A stretch of DNA of 55,000 bases from Botryococcus braunii (lineage: Eukaryota; Chlorophyta; Trebouxiophyceae): the NCBI GenBank assembly GCA_002005505.1, contig KV908499.1, positions 153,337-208,336 on the forward strand, given 5' to 3'. How positions within the stretch are numbered: position 1 is the stretch's first letter; the number at the start of each line of letters is the position of its first letter. The notes under the pieces were generated by a model. The model did no database searches. It was not told the DNA's origin and was given only the letters and a program-made list of their open reading frames with translations. Of this stretch, positions 29,296 through 42,631 are shown one piece after another. The translations under genes and the position numbers were made by a program.

Positions 29296-32200
29296 ATGAC
29301 AAAAAGGGGCAAAGAAAAGGAAAGTAGCAGTGAAACAGCAATGTCTCAACCTGGAGAAGTCAGTGGGGCCACTCCAGGGCAGTCTATGACCGGGACACAA
29401 TCAGCCACTGCAGAACCAAAGGTGGAGATTGACAAGGCAGCCTACATCCCAATACCTCTAATCCAAAGATGACTGTCATGCTTGATGATGGAGGGCGCAA
29501 TTTTGAATTTTGGTATGAAAATTTGGAGGCGTGCGCAAACACCAAGGGGGTCAGAGCGGCTTTGGAGAGGCCAATGCCAGGGTCGGTGGAGAACTCAGCC
29601 ATCAAGCAGTGGCTGATCCAGTCAGTTCCAGTCATCTGGCATTCTCAGATCTCATGCCACAAAGCAGCGTTCGACTTCATCGCGTGGGTGAAGAACAGTC
29701 ACACTGGAGGGAGCAACCAAGACATCAACCTTGAGTGGTACAAGGAAATGGAGCAGGGCATCAAGACAGGGGAGACACTCAAGGTCTACCTCTACAGAAT
29801 GATGGATCTGGCTACAAGTCTCAGAAACAACGCGTTCATCCTCTTGGACCACAATGTTGGGGAGCTGATGGTGAAGGGCCTCCCTCCTGTGCTGAGGCTC
29901 GAGTCCCTGGAGGTTATGGCAACCGACAAGCCGCCATTGGAGCTGATTCAAAGAATCCTGCGCGCCGCAGCCAGCCGTGGGTACAAGGACCCACCTGCAG
30001 AGGGAACACCTCAGGCCATGGCAGCTGCAGCAGTGGCTGGTCCCTCTGGGGGGGTAGCTGGAGCGTCATCAAGCGCTGGAGCTGCACCAGGAGTGGGAGC
30101 AGTACCGGGAGTTGGAGCAGCACTACCAGCAAACGAACAGCCTCCCGCTGGCCCCTCTGCAACTACTTTTGGTGGCAGGGGGCGTGGACCTGGCAGGGCA
30201 AGAAGGCCCAGAGAGGAGCTTACATGCCACTTCTGCAAGGCAAAGGGCCACTTCATGACTGACTGCGGACCGCTCAGGCAGCTGCAGGCTCTGCATCAAA
30301 ACATGCAAGCGGCAAGCGTTGGGCCTGCAGCTTACTGGGGCCAGGGAGGCCCACAGTCGTCTCCTCAAGCCTGGTGGGACCATGGATCTGGCCGGGGTGG
30401 CCCGCCTTCATCCGCTTCCAGCCCTGGACCTCCTTCAGCATATAACTATCCAACAAGTCAACACACGTTTCCGGGGTGGCATTTACCACCTCCACCCCCT
30501 CCTTCTGGTGAGGCGATGTTTATCTCTCTCAATGTGCTTGCCCCAACTTCGCATGGAGCTAGCAGCACATCTTGGTTAATAGATAGTGGTGCCTCTGTGC
30601 ATATAGTCAATGATCTCTCATTGCTCCATAATCCAGTTATGCATAGACAGCCTCTTCCTCTGCACTTGGCAACCTCAGACGCCAAGGGAGGAATCATTGC
30701 ATCTGGGTCTGTATGCCTTGTGAATGCAAGGCACGAAGTATTCTGGCTGCACAATGTGCAGTGTGTTCCTTCTGCGCATACCAACCTCATTTCAGTCACT
30801 GGTGCAATTCAGGATGGAGCATCTTTCCTGACTGACACTGCAGGTGGTTACACAGCCATGAAGGGACCTGAAGGGTGGTGTGGAGATATCACCCGCGCAC
30901 GAGGTCTGTTTTTTTTGGAGTTTGTTAGTCCTGTCAGAGGGCAGCAAGTTGGCTGCAGACATATTGATCACATGGCTGAGGCGTCTCATCTTAGGAAAGG
31001 ACACGTGTGTAGCGAGAGATCTCTGTGGCATGCTAGGTTAGGTCATCCTGGTGCCAGCAGCATGCAGAGGTTCTCCAAGGAAGATCTGGTTACAGGAATC
31101 AATATCTCCCTTGCTCCCTGCTCTGAGTGCCCCAAGCACTGTGAATCGTGTATACAAGGGAAACACTCCAGACCTCCTTTCCCTGTATCTTCCAGGCCTG
31201 CACATCACCCACTCGATAGAGTCCATGTGGATACTGTGGGTCCCATATCACCTCCTGCCATCACAGGTGAACGATATTGGGTCACTGTAGTGGATGAAAG
31301 TTCACACCAAGTTGCCTCCCTGCCTGTGAAGTCAAAGGATTGCATCCCAAAGGCTGTGATAGACCTGCTCCGTTTTTGGCAGACCCAACGAGGCACGGTT
31401 GTGAAGTGTGTGAGGACTGACAGGGGTTCAGAGTTCCTGAACCAGCAATTCAAAGAGTTTTGTGCTCAGCAGGGCACTAAGATGGAGTCCTCAGCGCCCT
31501 ACACGCCTCAGCAGAATGGGGTGGCGGAGAGGATGAATAGGACCCTGAAGGAGCGAACAAGGACTCTGTTGGTCCATGCTGCAGCAGACCCCTCCCTTTG
31601 GAAGGAGGCGCTTGAGACAGCTACCCTCCTCTACAATGTGGGTCCTACTTCAGGCAGGTCCCTGACCCCCATGGAATTATTCTTTGGTGTCAAACCTGAT
31701 GTGTCTGTGCTGCGCACGTTTGGCTGTGTAGCCCATGTGCACATTCCCAGTGGCCAAAGGTCTGTTTTTGGGCCCAAGACCATCCCTGGGATGTTTACTG
31801 GTTATTGTCCCCAGTCTAAAGCGTATCGTGTGTACGTGGGGAATGGAGTGTGGAAGGAGAGTAGGGACGTCAGCTTTATCGAGCACTTGAGGGGGGCTGA
31901 GAGAGTGGGTCTATCAAAGGTCCAGCCTGGGTCTGTCTATGATTCTAGGATATCACCCCCCTTGGCAGTGAGAATCTGGCAACGCCTCAAGCAATTCCCT
32001 CTGCTGCTCCACCCACGTTCTGGGATGAGGAGGATGACCATGGAGTGGAGACGCTTTCCACTGGGGCTCCTGGGACCTCTGGACTTTGTGCTGGGGATCA
32101 GTCTGGAGACGGGACCACAGCAGCACATGACCAAGGAAACCCCACCAGCCTGGATTCTACTGTTGGGACCCCAGAACCATCTCAGCACTCGTGGTCGGTG

Positions 32201-34506
32201 CTTGAGCATATGCAGAATCTGGCCAGGGGGGGTGTAGAAACTCAATCCCAGGTAGAAAAAATGCAGAAGGTACAAGAGGGGTTGCGAATGCAGGGGAAGT
32301 CACAAATTCCCCTTCCTCCAGGGACCACCCTTACAAGGGAGCAGCGTTATGTACAGCGCGTGGCTAGGAGAGAGCATTCTGACATCCCATTGCATGCCCC
32401 TGACCCAGGTCAGGCAATTGTGAGTGAGCCAAACATGGTTGGTCTCCCTGATATGCAGGGGCAGGTTGAGACAGTCGAGGCTATGTTCGGTGCAGATGTA
32501 AGAGATGAGAGCAGTGGGTTAGACATGCCAGCAGTAGGGGAAGCTGGTGCCCAATCCCAGTCACTGGCTAGTCATGCTTATGGTGTGCAGGCTGACATTG
32601 TAGGCGCAGCTCAGGCAAGTCTGGGTAGTGTGCCCAAGTGTGAGTCCAGGAGAGAGAGAGAGCTGCTGCTCCCCTCTGCATTGCGGAAGGTGCGAGAATG
32701 TAAGGGTGCTGCACATGAGTCCAGTAGTCAAGGAGAGAGAGAGAGACTTGAGAAGGAATCAGATAATCCCGGCAGTACTGCCCAGTCCCAGCATAAGGTA
32801 CATAATGTACCTTATTCTGGCAACCAGGGAGAGAGAGAGAGAGAAGGGAACAGCATCAGTAAGGCTGACAGCCCTGCTGCACCACAGCATAAGGTACAGA
32901 GTGTACCTTCTGTCACGTTGGGAAAAGTTCACGTGCCCTCAAACTTGAGGGAAGCCCAGCGCTCACCTCAGTGGGAGTTTTGGCAGCAGGCAATGCAAGA
33001 GGAGATGGAGTCTTTAGACACCCATGAGGTTATGCAGTATGTGGAAAGACCCCATGGGCAGAAAGTTATCCCTGTTCATTGGATTTTTTCTACAAAAAAC
33101 GATGCACATGGGAATGTCACTCGGTTTAAAGCAAGATTGGTTGCCCAGGGTTGCAGACAGATTCCTGGTATAGATGTTGGTGAGGTTTTTGCACCTACCA
33201 GCAGCTATGGTGCTAGGAGAGCTGTGCTGGCAGTGGCTGCCACACAAAATCTTGAGATCCACCAAGTGGATATCAAGACAGCTTTTCTCAATGGGGAGTT
33301 GGAGGAAGAGGTCTATGTGACCCAACCACCAGGATTTGAGAATGGCAACACGAGAGTTGTGTGCAAGCTCAGGAAGGCACTCTACGGTCTTAAGCAAGCC
33401 CCACGGGCTTGGCACAAGACCTTGAGCGACAAGTTGAGCGTGATGGGGTATAGTGTGTGCAAGAGCGACGCTGGGGTATACATCAGGAGGGCCCCTGATG
33501 GTAATCTGTCGTTTATTCTTGTTTATGTCGATGATCTTCTCATAGTTGCCAGAGTGGTTGCAGAGATTGAGTGGGGGAAAGAGTTATTGAAGAAGGACTT
33601 CACCATCCATGATTTGGGAGAGGTGAATGATTTCCTGGGGTGTCAGGTCCTACGCAATAGAGTTCAGGGCACTATTTCCATGAGTTGCACTCCCAAGATT
33701 GATGCTCTTGTGGAGAAGTTTGGCGTTGCTGATGATGGACGTGGGGTTGATACCCCCATGTCCAAGGACTTCGTGGCTAGCAGCAGACCCGAGTCCTCAG
33801 ATGGTATGTCACATGGGGCTGGTACCCCTCTGCCACCTGGTCATCGATACTGCGAGTTAATTGGATCGTTACTGTACATAGCCAATACGACCCGGCCTGA
33901 CATTTCTCAGGCTGTTGGAGTGTTGTCAAGGTATAGAATGACACCCACTACCTCACACTGGAATGAGGCCATTCGAGTGCTGAAGTACTTGAGAGATACC
34001 AGAGAGTTAGCTCTTACTCTGGGTGGAAAGGGCCTGAGCTAGAAGGCTATGTTGATGCCGACTATGCTGGGGACCTGGACCACAGGTATTCCACCACTGG
34101 CTATGTTCTATCAGTCTATGGTAGTGCCGTGGTTTGGGGAAGCAAGAAGCAGAGCTCAGTTGCTACCTCAACTGTGCAAGCTGAGTTTATGGCAGCTGGC
34201 CATATTGTGAAGGAAGCCAACTGGCTAAGGGGCTTCTTGGAAGAGATAGGGGCTGCACCTTGGAGGGTCAAAATTTTCTGTGACAACCAAGGATGCATTT
34301 CTAATTTACGGAACCCCCTGTATTCCAAATTCACAAAGCACGTTGCAGTAAGCTTCCACTACGCTAGGGAAGCTATGGCACTTGGGCAGGTAGATATCCT
34401 CTATGTGGAATCTGCACGCAATGTGGCTGACATTATGACCAAGCCACTTGCCAAGCCCGTGTTTGTTGGTCATCGTGATTCACTAGGTTTGAGAAGATAC
34501 ACTTAA
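29296..34506 (+). pseudogene. C3 copia gag-pol with three one-base frame breaks
   Basis: Gag starts at ATG 29296. The frame is lost by one missing C at about 29448-29450, by the six-C run at 31956-31961 (as in C1) and by one missing C at about 34034. Long pieces stay open: 29469-32237 (rest of gag, CCHC knuckle, DSGAS protease, integrase), 32045-34042 (linker, YVDD reverse transcriptase, start of RNase H) and 34129-34506 (end of RNase H). Every break lies in a short homopolymer, so either slippage in the element or sequencing error is likely; no large deletion is present. Confidence 0.88.
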
Positions 34507-34526
34507 AGCATGCAGGCAAGGGGAAG

Positions 34527-35219
34527 TGTTGAGTTCTGAACATTATTATTGAATGCCTTGTGCTTTAAGTGATCTTCATGTGTGCACTATTAGGATATGG
34601 GTCCATTGAGAACATAAGGTACCTTGAGACACGGCAGATTCTGGACGTTTTCGAACATAAGGTACAATCCTATCTAGATCACACGTTTGTCGGATGAACT
34701 CTTAAGGCTGCCCCACCGGAGTGAATACCAACTGGTTGTGAAAGATGCTGGGCATCACCAGATGCTAGTCTTGTCCGACAGTTGTGTGTGGCACTCAGCA
34801 GACAGTCGTACGGACTGTAGCTGGAGTAACTTCGTCTATTGACGACCTGTCGCTTTGTACAGGTACGGTGCGGCAGTGTGTGTTGTATCATTGTTGCTAT
34901 TGTGAGAGTGAACAAGCTTAGTGTACCCTGTAGTCACTCAAACAGATAAGGGACAGTGACTTCAGGGAGTATAGGCATGTACTTGAACGTAGCCGTCTAG
35001 AGCCTTATCTAGTGATTGCTTGATCGGTGCTTGTGTACAAGATAATGATGTAACGGAACTGGTTGTGAAAGATGCTGGGCATCACCAGATGCTAGTCTTG
35101 TCCGACAGTTGTGTGTGGCACTCAGCAGACAGTCGTACGGACTGTAGCTGGAGTAACTTCGTCTATTGACGACCTGTCTGCTTTGTACAGGGAAAGCCGA
35201 TTGCCCATAACCTTTCACA
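34527..35219 (+). repeat. C3 3' LTR, long form (693 bp)
   Basis: Both 134-bp blocks are present. One base is missing against C1 (CTGTCGCTTT for CTGTCTGCTTT). Confidence 0.9.
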
Positions 35220-35224
35220 AAGAC

Positions 35225-35465
35225 TAGCATCTGGTGATGCCCAGCATCTTTCACAACCAGTTGGTATTCACTCCGGTGGGGCAGCCTTAAGAGTTCATCC
35301 GACAAACGTGTGATCTAGATAGGATTGTACCTTATGTTCGAAAACGTCCAGAATCTGCCGTGTCTCAAGGTACCTTATGTTCTCAATGGACCCATATCCT
35401 AATAGTGCACACATGAAGATCACTTAAAGCACAAGGCATTCAATAATAATGTTCAGAACTCAACA
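35225..35465 (-). repeat. C2 5' LTR, outer part
   Basis: Completes the C2 LTR interrupted by C3; ends CTCAACA, then TSD gttta. Confidence 0.9.
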
Positions 35466-35470
35466 GTTTA

Positions 35471-36104
35471 TGAAGTGGAGGCCATCATAGCTAAGAAGAA
35501 AGTTGGAAAGTCTTTGCGCTACTTAGTCAAATGGAAAGGCTACGATGAGACTGAGAATACTTGGGAGCCTCTTGCCCATGTTCGCCATCTGGCTGATGAC
35601 GTGGCAGCTGCCCCAGTCCTTTCTTAAGTCCCACTTGCGGGCATCCCTTGATTAAGCCATTTGCGGCTTGAGACTTTTCCAGCCACTTGCGGCTGATGAC
35701 CCTTGGAGCTTCAACACCAGCCAGCTTGGATCTGGGAGGGAGGGAGGGTGGAAGGGTCTGGGAGGGGGATTCGTGAATTGGGACTTGCATGCATGTCTCT
35801 TGGTTAATTGTTTTGCATGGGTTATGTTTCCTTATCCACGGCTCCATTTTGTGATGCACTTGCTGTGGCAGTGTAGCTGCAAATTGTAGTTCCGTGCATG
35901 AATAACTTGCTTTGGTATCTTACCCATGAGATACACTATGTGGCAGTTAGTTGTGTATAGCTTGCTGCTCTAGACGATATGCCTTATGCCTTTAGTTGGA
36001 AAGCCACCTCAAGCGAAGGTTACACTGCAGTGCAGGGTAACTGGACCTAAGGTTTGGACAAGTGCTAGTCTAATGACTCAACCTAATTGTTTCATCATTG
36101 GTGT
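35471..36104 (+). mobile_element. Ty3/gypsy element D, right part (chromodomain and 3' UTR)
   Basis: Continues D after C2: end of the chromodomain ([14 protein letters not shown]) to a stop at 35625-35627, then the triple hairpin and 3' untranslated region as in E. It breaks off at CATTGGTGTG, where E continues for about 280 more bases to its LTR. The next base belongs to G, so a deletion removed D's 3' end and the adjoining part of G (end of gag, start of protease). Confidence 0.88.
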
Positions 36105-37074
36105 GTTTGCAAGGGCTAGGGGTGCGATACAAACCCGCATGCATATCCGTGACTCTTGCTGATGGAAGTGTGTCCGATACGAAAGGAATGGTAGATGTGT
36201 CGTTTACACTCAAGCCTGGTATAACTTCCCGTCACAACTTCATTGTAAGCCCTGCCATGATTGATGGGGTAGACATGATTTTGGGGCAGGACTGGATGGA
36301 AGAAAGAGGAGTCTCAATTGATTTTTGTGTGAAGGCTGCTCAATTTAGACATAATGGGAAGTGGGTCACCCTAAAACACGCAAATTCATCGTTGCCAGTG
36401 GGGCCAAAACTTGTTTGGGGATTACAAGCACAAGAGAGGGAGGAAGGAAGGAAGGAAGGAAGGATAGGAATGGAAAAGGATGGAAGGGTCAAGATGTTTG
36501 GAAGGTTTGTTTGTATACTGTGCTTGTGAATGAGCAGGCTGAACTGGTGGACATCACCGGGGAGGACGCCTCAAGTGAGGCCGACCTGGCGGACACCGAC
36601 AAATCTATGGACGACACCCCCGTCGTCACAAAACCCCCCAGTAGTACCGGTATGACTTTCACTCATCAAATAAATGACATGTTGGAAGGCAAGCCACAGG
36701 CCCTGAAAGACTTGTTACTTGCAAATGAGGACTTGTTTGCAAAACAACTCCCGGGGTTACCCCCGGAGCGGGAAGTGTTTCACACAATAAATTTGGAAGA
36801 AGGACATCGGCCCCCCAATAGGCCCGCGTACCGTCTTGCTCCAAGTGAGCTTGCGGAATGCGAAAAAACGGTTGATGAGTTGTTAAAATTGGGATTGATC
36901 AGGCCAAGTTGCTCACCATTGGCATCACCTGTTTTGTTTGTTAGAAAGAAGGATGGAAGTTTGCGTATGGTAATAGACTACCGTCCCCTGAATAAAATTA
37001 CCATCTCGGATAGGTACCCTCTCCCCAGAATTGACGATCTGTTGGATAGGCTTAAGGGAGCCAAGGTGTTTTCG
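36105..37074 (+). pseudogene. G pol fragment: protease end and start of reverse transcriptase
   Basis: The first frame shows the C-terminal half of a retropepsin (VTLADGS, MILGQDWM); its DSGA half is lost in the deletion to the left. The frame shifts in a GGAA run at about 36439-36465. The second frame then gives an acidic linker and the RT fingers ([63 protein letters not shown]). It stops matching at TTTTCGAG, where a duplicated fragment begins. Same protein as 43020 onward. Confidence 0.85.
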
Positions 37075-37155
37075 AGGGCTAGGGGTGCGATACAAACCCG
37101 CATGCATATCCGTGACTCTTGCCTCACCATTGGCATCACCTGTTTTGTTTGTTAG
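37075..37155 (+). repeat. Rearranged duplicate of G fragments
   Basis: The first 46 bases repeat 36113-36158 and the last 34 repeat 36911-36944, joined with one extra C. Together with the repeat of 36945-37074 at 43020-43150, this is the remains of a tandem duplication of about 962 bp whose second copy lost its middle and then received element E. Confidence 0.8.
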
Positions 37156-37416
37156 TGTAGCATTTCCTAGGGTATAATGCTCTAGTATGGTCCTTGGCAT
37201 TGCTCTTTGACTTGCCATGTGATCTGGATTCGCAGTACAACCTCGCTCAAGTAGTTCGCTCGGTTGCCCGACTACGCGTCTGTGGCAGTACAGTATAATT
37301 CAATCCACCCTGGGTTTAAGTGTACGCTTGCGAATCAATCATGTAACACTCTTTCGTTGCACACCACGAACGTCTCACTGTCTCATAAAACCCTCTTCCG
37401 CTTAGTTAACGCTACA
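37156..37416 (+). repeat. E 5' LTR (261 bp)
   Basis: TGTAGCATTTCC to AACGCTACA; matches 42754-43014. Confidence 0.95.
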
Positions 37417-37417
37417 G

Positions 37418-37448
37418 TGGTATCGGCGACAAGGATTAGTTCCTTGTC
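37418..37448 (+). promoter_or_regulatory. E primer binding site and hairpin
   Basis: TGGTATCGGCGA and stem CGACAAGG/CCTTGTCG, as in D. Confidence 0.75.
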
Positions 37449-37486
37449 GTTCGTTCGTGGTGCGTTTCTTTTCCTTTCGGATTGTG

Positions 37487-38011
37487 ATGTCTCGGCATCC
37501 TCGTTCGGGTTCAAGGGCTCGTGCACCTAGTCCTGGCATCGCGGAGCCAGATCCATCCATAGATCTTCTTGCTTATGTATATGTAGATCGTTCATGGGTA
37601 GATCCTCGTTGTATGCTTAGGCGTTTGGTAGATATCGGTGCCCTGCTCGAAGGAGCCGTTGCATTAAGATCTAGTGTTCCGTCGCATTCCCCTCCAGCTG
37701 ATACCGCTCAGAGCATTTCAGAGGGACTTGAGATGTTAATTCAGTGCTCTCTCGCGCAACCTGCACCTGTGGTCGTGCCGCAGCCCATACCAACGGCAAC
37801 TCCGGCATCGGCTACAGCCTCGTCAGGTTCAGGGAAGCCCTCGCTCAAGTTGCCAGACCCATCTGTATTCGAGGGAGATCCAATGATGTTGGATCCTTGG
37901 CTTATGCAGACTGAAATGTTTTTGGGGACCTACGATGTAGGCTTGGCATCCGCTCGGTCCGTGGAGGTGGATACGACGTTCTTCCGTGCTTCCAATTACA
38001 CCTTGAGTTGA
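37487..38011 (+). CDS. E truncated gag (174 aa)
   Basis: Same start ([15 protein letters not shown]) and same internal deletion as D; no capsid C-terminus or zinc knuckle. Because D and E are separate insertions, the deleted form has been copied and integrated at least twice, which implies that particles were supplied by a complete relative such as B. Confidence 0.85.
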   Translation: MSRHPRSGSRARAPSPGIAEPDPSIDLLAYVYVDRSWVDPRCMLRRLVDIGALLEGAVALRSSVPSHSPPADTAQSISEGLEMLIQCSLAQPAPVVVPQPIPTATPASATASSGSGKPSLKLPDPSVFEGDPMMLDPWLMQTEMFLGTYDVGLASARSVEVDTTFFRASNYTLS

Positions 38012-38089
38012 GGAATCACTTTCACAAATTAAATACAACTTGATTTGTTGGACTTCTTTGGTATTACAGCAGTGTGAGGCCTGTTTAAG

Positions 38090-41000
38090 ATGTCTGCCAA
38101 CTGTTCAGTGACCCAGTATGGGATTCCTGTTTTGTATGGGCTTGGTAATCTGCAGGATTTCTTTCACAGTTGTTGCCATTCTTTCATGTCCCATATTGTG
38201 GATGGGCATGGTTTGTGTAGAGAGTTTCAGACATCCCCCCATGCCAGTGACTTGATCAATCCTGTGTGCATGTATAAGAGAGATGCAGCTCCTCACCTTC
38301 TTTCTAGTGATGCTCATGTTGTCTTGTTTGTTGATGGTAGTAACAGGGAGTGTACTGTTAGCCAGCTTGTGTCACAGTTACTGCCAGGTACTAGATTGAC
38401 TGTGCTCTCTTGCCTGAGCCACTGTGAACAGGTGCTGGAAGGGACTACACAACAACAGTCTCATGATGTATTGCTCTCGGCTTCTGTTTTGGATGCACTG
38501 GGTCTTACTTCCACCTTTAAGAGCTCACCCCATTGCAGTTCCCATACAGGCTTGCCCTTATATCGTTGCCTGGTACAGACTGGTTGTCTCAGTGTGAAGG
38601 AGAAACCCCTGCCCGCAACTTCTTTTGACTCTTTTGTTCAGCTTGACAGTAGACACATTGTGAATAGTCTTGATCTTTCCTCCACTTGCATAGAGTTTGA
38701 GGGAATTCTTGCTAGTAGACCTGTCAGGATTTTGTTGGACAGTGGAGCCTCTGCAAATTTTATTGATGATAAACTTGTGCAGTAGCTTGCCCTTCCCACT
38801 GTGCCTTTGAGTTCACATGTTACTGTGAGAGTGGCTGATGGTAGGACATCTGTGGTAGGACATAGTGTGTCAACTGACCTGACTGTTGGGACCTTGGGTT
38901 TTGGAGTCACCTGCCTCCCTACTGAGTTGACCTACTATGATCTTGTCTTGGGCAAACCTTGGTTAACTGCTTTTAACCCAATTGTGAATTGGAAATTGAA
39001 TGCTGTGTCTTTGGTTCATGCTAATAAAACACATGTACTTTTGGGGTGTCAGAGGTCAGGCATGCCTGGGTATGTGATCTCATCCATGGAAGTGGAAGAG
39101 ATGGTGAAGTTGGGTGAATCAGTGTACATTATTCAACTGAATGCAGTGACTGACAATGTTTCAGATACTGATGCATACAATGTGCCAGAGTTGGAGCAGC
39201 TTTTGCAGGAATTTAAGGATGTACTGTCTGGACTTCCTGAAGGCCTCCCTCCTTCTCGTGCTGGAGACCACCACATCAGATTGGAGCCGGACGCAACTCC
39301 TCCAGCCTCCCGCATATATCCACTGTCTGGAGCCCAGCTTGCTGAGCTACGTGCACAGTTGCAGGAGCTCCTTGAGAGGGGGTTCATCCGCCCATCGACA
39401 TCACCATTTGGTGCACCCATCTTATTTGTTCCCAAAAAGGATGGTGGATGGCGTTTATGCATTGACTACAGGGCCTTCAATAGGATTACTGTTAGGAACC
39501 AACACCCATTGCCTAGGATTGATGAGATGTTCGAGCAATTGCATGGAAGTTGTGTATTTTCTAAGCTAGACCTTGCCTCTGGATATCATCAGATACGTAT
39601 GCATGAAGACAGCATAGAAAAGACTGCTTTTTAAAACCCGTTATGGTCGTTATGAGTTCACTGTTATGCCTTTTGGGTTAACCAATGCACCTGCCACCTT
39701 TCAGTCTGTGATGAACTCTATCTTGTCTCCCTTCCTTGATAGATTTGTGCTGTTGTACCTAGACGATATCCTCATATATTCTAAATCTGTTGCAGAGCAT
39801 ATGGAGCATTTGAGGACAGTCTTGTCAGTGCTCAGGGAACATAAATTTTATTGCAAAAGGTCTAAGTGTGATTTTGTTGCTAAGCAGGTGGAATACCTTG
39901 GACACCTGTTGACACCTCATGGGATTATGGTGGATCCTAAGAAGGTTGTAGCCATTCAGGATTGGCCCACTCCTTTGAATGTGTCACAGTTGAGAGGGTT
40001 TCTAGGTCTTACTCAATATTATGATACTTTTATGGACCGTTTTGCAGATGTTGCCTATCCTCTTACTGAGTTGCTCAAAAAGGATGTGCCTTGGACCTGG
40101 GAGGGACCCCAGCGGGAAGCCTTTGTAGCATTGAAAGATCTTGTTTCTACTCCTCCTTGCCTTTTGATGCCTGATTTAGATAAACCTTTTGTTGTGCATG
40201 TAGATGCCTCAGGTTTTGCTGTTGGTGCTGTGTTGCAGCAGGATCAAGGAAAGGGACTGCAGCCCGTTGCCTTCGAGTCCAGGAAACTCCAACCCCCTGA
40301 GAGGAAGTTAGCACCATATGACAGAGAGTTGCTTGCTCTTGTTCATGCCTTGCTTAAATGGAAGCATTTGTTGCTGGGTGCTAAGTTTACTGTACACACT
40401 GACCAGCAAGCACTTGAGTATTTATTGAGTGCTCCTGTTAGGACTAGTAGGCAGGAAAGATGGCTTACTGAAATCATGAGATTCATGCCTGATATTAAAT
40501 ATGTGAAGGGCACTGACAATGTTGTTGCAGATGCTTTGTCTAGGCGTGTTGATTTGGCAGTAATGCATGTCTCCTCTGTTTCTGTCTCGTCCCTCCTACC
40601 AGAAATTGCTTTGCTGTGTGTTTCTGATCCCACAGTTGCTAAACTTGTGGAAGAAGGTGTTTTGGTGATGAGAGACACTGTACCTTATTCGGTGCAGTCA
40701 GGTAGAGTGTATGTCCCTGATGCATTGCGAGAGAAGGTACTGAGAGAGTGTCATGCCACCCCCTTTTCTGGCCATCTTGGGATTAACAAGATGTATGAAT
40801 TAGTGTGCAGGGAATTTTGGTGGCCACGTCTCAGCTCATCAGTCAGGGACTTTTGCAGGTCTTGTGACACCTGCCAGCGCACTAAGGGGACTGGAGCCGT
40901 ACCTTATGGTCTACTTCAGCCACTGCCTATTCCGGATGGACCTTGGCAGAGCATTTCCCTTGACTTAGTGACTGATTTACCTGTCTGCTGTGGTTTTGAC

Positions 41001-41996
41001 TCTATTGTGGTATTTGTTGATAGGTTTTCTAAGTTGTGTGTCTTGGCTGCATGCACTAAAACCATCACTGCACCTCAACTTGCACAACTGTTTGTTGACA
41101 GGGTCTTTGTGAGATTTGGAATGCCTACCTCCATTGTGAGTGATAGAGATCCAAGGTTCACTAGCCATTTTTGGAAGGCCTTTGTGAAAATATTGGGTAC
41201 TGAGATTGCTATGTCTACTGCTTACCACCCTCAGACGGATGGGCAGACTGAGAGAATGAACAGGACCATGGAAGACATGCTGAGAGGGTTTGTGGGTCCC
41301 AGGCAGGATGACTGGTGCAAGTATTTGAGTATGGTGGAGTTTGCATATAATAACTCACTTCAGGCTTCAACACTTCAGACACCCTTCTTCCTGAATCATG
41401 GGCGCCATCCCCTTACTCCCTTGTCTTCTGCTGTTCCTTCACGTTCTGCAAATCCTGCTGTTTCTGAATGGGTTGAGGGGCTGCAGACTGCCTTGAAAAG
41501 TGCCAAGTCTAACCTTGCCTCTGCACAGCAACGGCAGAAGTCTTATGCAGATAGAAAGAGACGAGACCACCCTTTTAAGGTGGGGGACCAGGTGTTGTTG
41601 GCTGCAAGGAAAAACCAGCTTTCACCTGGGCTCTCGTCAAAACTATCAGCTAAGTATTTTGGGCCCTTTACTATTGCTGCAGCAGTTGGTTCTCGAGCTT
41701 TTAGACTCGTCTTGCCTGAGATTGTAAATATTCATCCTGTGTTTCATGTTTCCCAGCTGAAGCCTTATGTGTCTTCATCTGTACCAGTTACTGTTACTTC
41801 ACCACCTCCTTTGTATGCAGACAAGCGTGGCGGCGTTTATGAAGTGGAGGCCATCACAGCTACGAAGAAAGTTGGAAAGTCTTGGCGCTACTTAGTCAAA
41901 TGGAAAGGCTACGATGAGACTGAGAATACTTGGGAGCCTCTTGCCCATGTTCGCCATCTGGCTGATGACGTGGCAGCTGCCCCAGTCCTTTCTTAA
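38090..41996 (+). pseudogene. E pol, one nonsense codon and one frameshift
   Basis: Starts at the conserved ATG with MSANCSVTQYGIPVLYG. TAG at 38783-38785 interrupts just after protease DSGAS (D has GAG there). An extra T in the run near 39631 shifts the frame in the reverse transcriptase. The remaining 39666-41996 frame is open through YLDD, RNase H (VVHVDASG ... VADALSRR), integrase HHCC and D,D,E, and the chromodomain (YEVEAITATKKV ... [14 protein letters not shown]). Two small changes are the only obstacles to a full pol. Confidence 0.9.
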
Positions 41997-41998
41997 GT

Positions 41999-42065
41999 CC
42001 CACTTGCGGGCATCCCTTGATTAAGCCATTTGCGGCTTGAGACTTTTCCAGCCACTTGCGGCTGA
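41999..42065 (+). promoter_or_regulatory. Triple hairpin after E pol
   Basis: Same three stems as in B (CCC/GGG, AAGCC/GGCTT, CAGCC/GGCTG); the middle loop is ATTTGC. Confidence 0.6.
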
Positions 42066-42631
42066 TGACCCTTGGAGCTTCAACACCAGCCAGCTTGGAT
42101 CTGGGAGGGAGGGAGGGTGGAAGGGTCTGGGAGGGGGATTCGTGAATTGGGACTTGCATGCATGTCTCTTGGTTAATTGTTTTGCATGGGTTATGTTTCC
42201 TTATCCACGGCTCCATTTTGTGATGCACTTGCTGTGGCAGTGTAGCTGCAAATTGTAGTTCCGTGCATGAATAACTTGCTTTGGTATCTTACCCATGAGA
42301 TACACTATGTGGCAGTTAGTTGTGTATAGCTTGCTGCTCTAGACGATATGCCTTATGCCTTTAGTTGGAAAGCCACCTCAAGCGAAGGTTACACTGCAGT
42401 GCAGGGTAACTGGACCTAAGGTTTGGACAAGTGCTAGTCTAATGACTCAACCTAATTGTTTCATCATTGGTGTGAGTGCTGTCTAGAGAGTTCGTCCCCT
42501 AAGTTAGAGGATCCGCCTTGCAGACGATAGTCCTTAGAATGTTAAGGTATTCGAGCATTGAGCAGATGAGTCCCTCGTCTGTGTCGTGCTAACTTGCTTT
42601 GTGGACTTCATCCTCTGACTTGCGTTGTTTC

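Larger units (their letters stand above)
28540..35219 (+). mobile_element. Ty1/copia element C3, nested in C2 5' LTR
   Basis: TSD aagac at 28535-28539 and 35220-35224. It is in the opposite orientation to C2 and is the youngest layer of a four-deep nest (G, D, C2, C3). The 5' LTR is the short form (366 bp) and the 3' LTR the long form (693 bp), the reverse of C2. Confidence 0.93.
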
